Assembly: GCA_019115145.1 (NCBI GenBank)
Contig: DXED01000019.1
Span: 62,001 to 126,000 of the forward strand
Length of the DNA: 64,000 nt
Source of the DNA: Claveliimonas intestinigallinarum
GTDB taxonomy: Bacteria > Bacillota > Clostridia > Lachnospirales > Lachnospiraceae
Direction of reading: 5' to 3'
Every line of letters begins with the position of its first letter. Within the stretch, counting starts at the first letter, position 1. A model generated the notes under the pieces. The model saw nothing but the letters and a program-made list of their open reading frames with translations, did not search any database and had not been told where the DNA came from. Shown here one piece after another: positions 62,375-64,000 of this stretch. Position numbers and translations under genes: made by a program.

Positions 62375-63094
62375 CTACTCTTCCCTACAGGACATATGCG
62401 CCCTGCATTTGGGATCCTTTTCTACCTTGATTTTGTCAAATTCGCAGCTTGATCCATCATACTGCAGTATAGTCCCCAGAAGAAGTCCCCTACCTCCCAG
62501 GATCCTTTTCACTGCTTCTACCGCCTGCAGGCATCCGATCACTCCCACCACAGCGCCAAGCGCCGGCACCAACGCAGGGCTTTTTCCAAGGTGATACCCG
62601 ATACATTCCAGACAGGCCGTCTCCCGGGAAATATCCATCACATATCCGTAAAATCCATGCACAGCGCCTTCTACAAGAAAAATATCCTGTGCAAGGCAAT
62701 ATCTTTCAACAAGAATCCGCGTCTCAACACTGTCTACACAGTCCACGACAATATCTGAACTGCCCAGAATCTGATCTACATTTTCTTCTGTCAAATAACA
62801 TGAAAGGGCCTCCACACAAATCTGTGGATTCATCTTTTTCAGCTTTTTCGCTGCCAAGTCTGCTTTTTTCTTTCCGATATCTTCTTCCCAGTAAAGAAAC
62901 TGTCGGTTCAGATTTGATTCAGAAACCATGTCTCCGTCCACCATGCGGATTGTTCCCACACCGGCTTCAGCAAGATAGACAAGGGCTGGCGCCCCCAGGC
63001 CGCCGCATCCTACCACGGTCACCACAGAGTTTCCCAGCTTTTTCTGCCCTTCAATTCCAATCTCCGCCATCAGGATTTGCCTGTCATATCTCAT
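62375..63094 (-). CDS. MoeB/ThiF/HesA-family adenylyltransferase
   Basis: A 239-residue E1-like enzyme. The nucleotide loop VTVVGCGGLGAPALVYLAEAG (in part) lies at about residue 23, followed by DGDMVSESNLNRQFLY, and CLECIGYH plus the C-terminal KCRAHMSC supply zinc-type cysteine pairs. It activates the C-terminus of a sulfur carrier, MoaD or ThiS. With MOSC-MogA downstream and MoeA upstream the Moco pathway is likelier. AGGAG is 9 bases before the start. Confidence 0.92.
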   Translation of the reverse strand: MRYDRQILMAEIGIEGQKKLGNSVVTVVGCGGLGAPALVYLAEAGVGTIRMVDGDMVSESNLNRQFLYWEEDIGKKKADLAAKKLKKMNPQICVEALSCYLTEENVDQILGSSDIVVDCVDSVETRILVERYCLAQDIFLVEGAVHGFYGYVMDISRETACLECIGYHLGKSPALVPALGAVVGVIGCLQAVEAVKRILGGRGLLLGTILQYDGSSCEFDKIKVEKDPKCRAHMSCREE

Positions 63095-63120
63095 ACGCCT
63101 TCTCTCCTGTCTTTATATCT

Positions 63121-63999
63121 TTATATCAGAATAATCTTTCCGGTATTCTCCGTGCCGTATCCGCCGGCCTTCTTCACTCTTTCATGGAACTGTTCTGACC
63201 GGAGAGTGTGGATAAAATCCTGAATAAAAGGCAGTTCCAGATTCTTTCTATCTATGGCGAAATCATATTCTTCTTCCCCCACCTGGATAAATGAGAGATC
63301 CATGGTCTTTGCCGCCGCATAAATGCCCATGGCTGCATCAACACCTCCATCTTTCACCAAAGCCGCAGCCGCCATATGGGTCGCTGCCTCCAACTCATAT
63401 CCCTCGATCTGTTCCGGACAGATACCTGCTTTTTTCAGCAGATAGTCCAAAAGCACACGGGTACCCGCTCCCCGCTGACGGTTAGCATACCTACATTCCG
63501 GAAGGTCTTCTATACCGCGTATTCCCTTCGGATTTCCCTTTTTTACCATCAGTCCCTGGATTCTGCTCACTCCTTTGATAAGAGCCATCTCCCGGTCCGG
63601 AAAGATGCGTTTCAGATAGGCAGTATTATAGACTCCAGTCTCCTCATCCAGAAGATGGGTGGGGGCAATGTGGGTTTCGCCCCGTTTCAGCGCCATCAGT
63701 CCCGCCATACTGCCCACATGAGTACTGGACAGATGCATGCCGGGAAAAAGCGTCGGCAGAAGGTCGGCCAGAAAATCCATGATCATATCATGGCTTCCTA
63801 CGGAAACAATGGTATGCCGGATTTCATCTCTGGGCCGCCACAGTTCAACCTGTACCGTCTCTCCTGCTTCGTACCCCTCCAGGTTCTGGTCTATAACACA
63901 CACGCCATCTGCTTTTACCAGGCTGGTAGCTGCAGCCGCACCTCTTGCCAGAGGGGAGGCCACAAGCCTTCCGTTCACTTCCCCTACTTTAACACGCAC
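63121..63999 (-). CDS. MoeA-like protein with C-terminal substrate-binding domain, 5' end missing
   Basis: The visible 292 residues are the C-terminal part; the gene runs off the window. The first 55 residues are the MoeA C-terminal barrel (RLVASPLARGAAAATSLV), and the rest is a periplasmic-binding-type fold (IVSVGSHDMIMDFLADLL, THIAPTHLLDEETGVYN, RQRGAGTRVLLDYLL). Such MoeA-PBP fusions are known in anaerobes; the PBP-like domain may bind molybdate or another oxyanion. It is the first of a MoeA, ThiF, MOSC-MogA run. Confidence 0.85.
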   Translation of the reverse strand: MRVKVGEVNGRLVASPLARGAAAATSLVKADGVCVIDQNLEGYEAGETVQVELWRPRDEIRHTIVSVGSHDMIMDFLADLLPTLFPGMHLSSTHVGSMAGLMALKRGETHIAPTHLLDEETGVYNTAYLKRIFPDREMALIKGVSRIQGLMVKKGNPKGIRGIEDLPECRYANRQRGAGTRVLLDYLLKKAGICPEQIEGYELEAATHMAAAALVKDGGVDAAMGIYAAAKTMDLSFIQVGEEEYDFAIDRKNLELPFIQDFIHTLRSEQFHERVKKAGGYGTENTGKIILI

Positions 64000-64000
64000 A

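Overview
The window looks like a chromosomal segment from a GC-rich anaerobic member of the Firmicutes, most likely Lachnospiraceae. The support is strong AGGAGG ribosome sites, a Spo0H-type sigma factor, a Cys T-box, a perfect CIRCE element with hrcA-grpE-dnaK-dnaJ, Gram-positive LexA boxes, and tRNA genes without an encoded CCA end. Most of the DNA is ordinary core metabolism and housekeeping. I saw no prophage, CRISPR array, rRNA or complete insertion sequence.

Layout. 1-8700: the tip of a DUF1540 gene, a four-gene minus-strand run (SEC-C protein, YdcF, aldo/keto reductase, thioesterase), a small membrane protein, a sodium:solute symporter, purA, a cardiolipin synthase and a small acidic membrane-anchored protein. 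8700-13400: glnS with a MocR-type regulator downstream, then a cell-wall-anchored polysaccharide deacetylase. 13500-22300: tRNA-Ala and tRNA-Thr, a CorC-type protein, the T-box-controlled cysE-cysS-mrnC-rlmB-sigH operon, a GNAT/ispF/membrane protein run, and tRNA-Met and tRNA-Val. 22400-31000: a sugar O-acetyltransferase, LysE exporter, glutamate dehydrogenase, single-chain purL, a TIGR01906 membrane protein and a divergent LysR regulator.

31000-36000 is the most interesting stretch. A Rad3/DinG-type helicase seems to be transcribed from a promoter whose -35 lies inside a palindromic repeat and whose -10 is only 6 bases from the start codon. Next comes a two-gene module (TIGR03915 and radical SAM TIGR03916, putative DNA repair) with a strong promoter carrying two LexA-like boxes. 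Two related palindromic repeats bracket this module.

36000-46600: Mrp ATPase, RidA, an ornithine-cyclodeaminase-family enzyme and an iron alcohol dehydrogenase in one operon, then an ABC-2 exporter facing a NarL-type two-component system, and a glycogen-debranching enzyme. 46700-54700: a complete sucrose/fructoside utilisation locus (ABC importer with its own ATPase, GH32 fructosidase, fructokinase, LacI regulator) whose divergent control region holds five 12-bp operator-like units. 54700-64000: the heat-shock operon under CIRCE, an RluA pseudouridine synthase, a small hypothetical gene, and molybdenum cofactor genes (MOSC-MogA fusion, MoeB/ThiF-like protein, and a MoeA-like protein with a ligand-binding domain that runs off the window).

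All calls come from reading motifs, start sites, spacing and inverted repeats by eye; no database search was run.
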